A stretch of DNA of 64,000 nucleotides, taken from an uncultured Alphaproteobacteria bacterium (lineage in GTDB: Bacteria; Pseudomonadota; Alphaproteobacteria; RF32; CAG-239). The translations under genes were made by a program, and so were the position numbers. Shown piece after piece: positions 63,608 through 64,000 of this stretch (position 1 is the first letter of the stretch; each line of letters opens with the position of its first letter). Below the pieces are notes generated by a model. That model did not search any database. It saw only the letters and a program-made list of their open reading frames with translations, and had not been told where the DNA came from. The stretch lies in the NCBI GenBank assembly GCA_944393235.1, contig CALXZJ010000003.1, forward strand, positions 1 to 64,000. The letters run 5' to 3'.

Positions 63608-64000
63608 ATGAGACATGGTGATAAACATAGAAGATTTAATATGCCGAAAAGCCAACGCAGAGCTTTGTTTTCAAATTTGACAAACGCTTTGCTGACACAT
63701 GAACAAATCAGTGTGACTTTGCCGCGTGCCAAAGAGTTGCGTACTTTTGCCGACAACATGATTACTTATGCCAAAAAAGGTGATTTAAACAGTCGTCGTC
63801 TGGCTTTAGGTTTCTTGCGCGATAATGAAGTGGTTTCTAAGCTTTTCTCAACATTGGCAGAACGCTACAAAAATCGCAACGGCGGTTATACACGGGTTTT
63901 GAAAGCCGGTTTCCGTTATGGCGATTGTGCTCCGATGGCTATCATTGAGCTGGTGGATCGTGATGTTAATGCCAAAGGTGCTAAAGACTTAGCCCGCGTT
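63608..64000 (+). CDS. rplQ: 50S ribosomal protein L17 (3' end beyond the window)
   Basis: 131 codons are present, open to the end of the window. MRHGDKHRRFNMPKSQRRALFSNLTNALL and ERYKNRNGGYTRVLKAGFRYGDCAPMAIIELVDR are diagnostic of L17. Normally the gene directly follows rpoA; here it stands alone after mutY, about 17 kb away, with its own leader. The missing end should be short, as L17 core is about 120-140 residues. Confidence 0.95.
   Translation, partial: MRHGDKHRRFNMPKSQRRALFSNLTNALLTHEQISVTLPRAKELRTFADNMITYAKKGDLNSRRLALGFLRDNEVVSKLFSTLAERYKNRNGGYTRVLKAGFRYGDCAPMAIIELVDRDVNAKGAKDLARV

Noticed and set aside
63559-63759. 66-residue minus-strand ORF at the right end
   Set aside because: Antisense to rplQ, whose plus-strand reading frame is clearly L17.
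1-64000. tRNA or rRNA genes
   Set aside because: No GGTTCRAATCC-type T-loop with a matching acceptor stem, and no rRNA core sequences, were found on reading both strands; a tRNAscan run would be decisive.

Overview
The window looks like a piece of a chromosome from an AT-rich alphaproteobacterium. The evidence is the gene content and order: dnaX-ybaB-recR next to the SRP RNA gene, miaB-phoH-ybeY-lnt-xre-trmB, an Elm1-family protein, an alphaproteobacterial-type ribbon-helix-helix protein, and pilin-like and Cys-rich secreted proteins of a kind I associate with uncultured gut alphaproteobacteria. The exact genus cannot be told from sequence reading alone. No rRNA, tRNA, CRISPR array, insertion sequence or intact prophage was seen.

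Layout. 1-5.8 kb: the end of a YejAB-type peptide importer, an Elm1-family protein, two small exported proteins, a CbpA-like DnaJ and a DUF1349 protein. 5.8-10.9 kb: a TetR-adaptor-RND pump operon with a palindromic operator over its promoter. 11-17.8 kb (minus strand): recG, a flavin oxidoreductase, and a three-gene von Willebrand/PP2C/kinase signalling unit (YegL-YegK-YegI or TerY-P type), preceded by a 44-residue lipoprotein gene. 17.8-23.8 kb: a thioredoxin-like protein, a modular Cys-rich secreted protein, DedA, a degenerate receiver, folD-DUF167-yggT, and a TerB-like protein. 24-29.7 kb: miaB-phoH-ybeY-lnt-xre-trmB. 30.2-46.8 kb: the S10-spc-alpha ribosomal superoperon. It has a promoter-hairpin-boxA leader in front of rpsJ and a 2.3-kb accessory island between rplO and secY. 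The island holds a broken zeta-toxin gene with its partner ORF, a candidate structured RNA/attenuator, a small HTH gene and a protein made of exact 37-residue repeats. 46.8-48.6 kb: a repeat-rich zone with a large nested palindrome at the rpoA stop codon, 121-bp tandem repeats, and a pilin-like gene whose leader is swollen by palindromic repeats. 48.6-59.3 kb: hypothetical genes, a ferritin-like protein, rpe, a PhoB-like regulator, recR-ybaB-dnaX-ffs, an LpoA-like lipoprotein, rsmI-yraN and a parvulin. 59.4-64 kb: secA, mutY and the start of rplQ, which normally follows rpoA but lies about 17 kb away.

How it fits together. Most of the window is housekeeping: translation, secretion through SecY/SecA/SRP, recombinational repair, and tRNA or rRNA modification. 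The unusual material sits in two places, the rplO-secY island and the rpoA-rplQ gap, plus the kinase/phosphatase/VWA unit at 14.7-17.6 kb. The best candidates for undescribed biology are the attenuator-like RNA with an rRNA-style leader, the 37-residue repeat protein beside it, and the palindromic element family that has expanded inside a prepilin leader.
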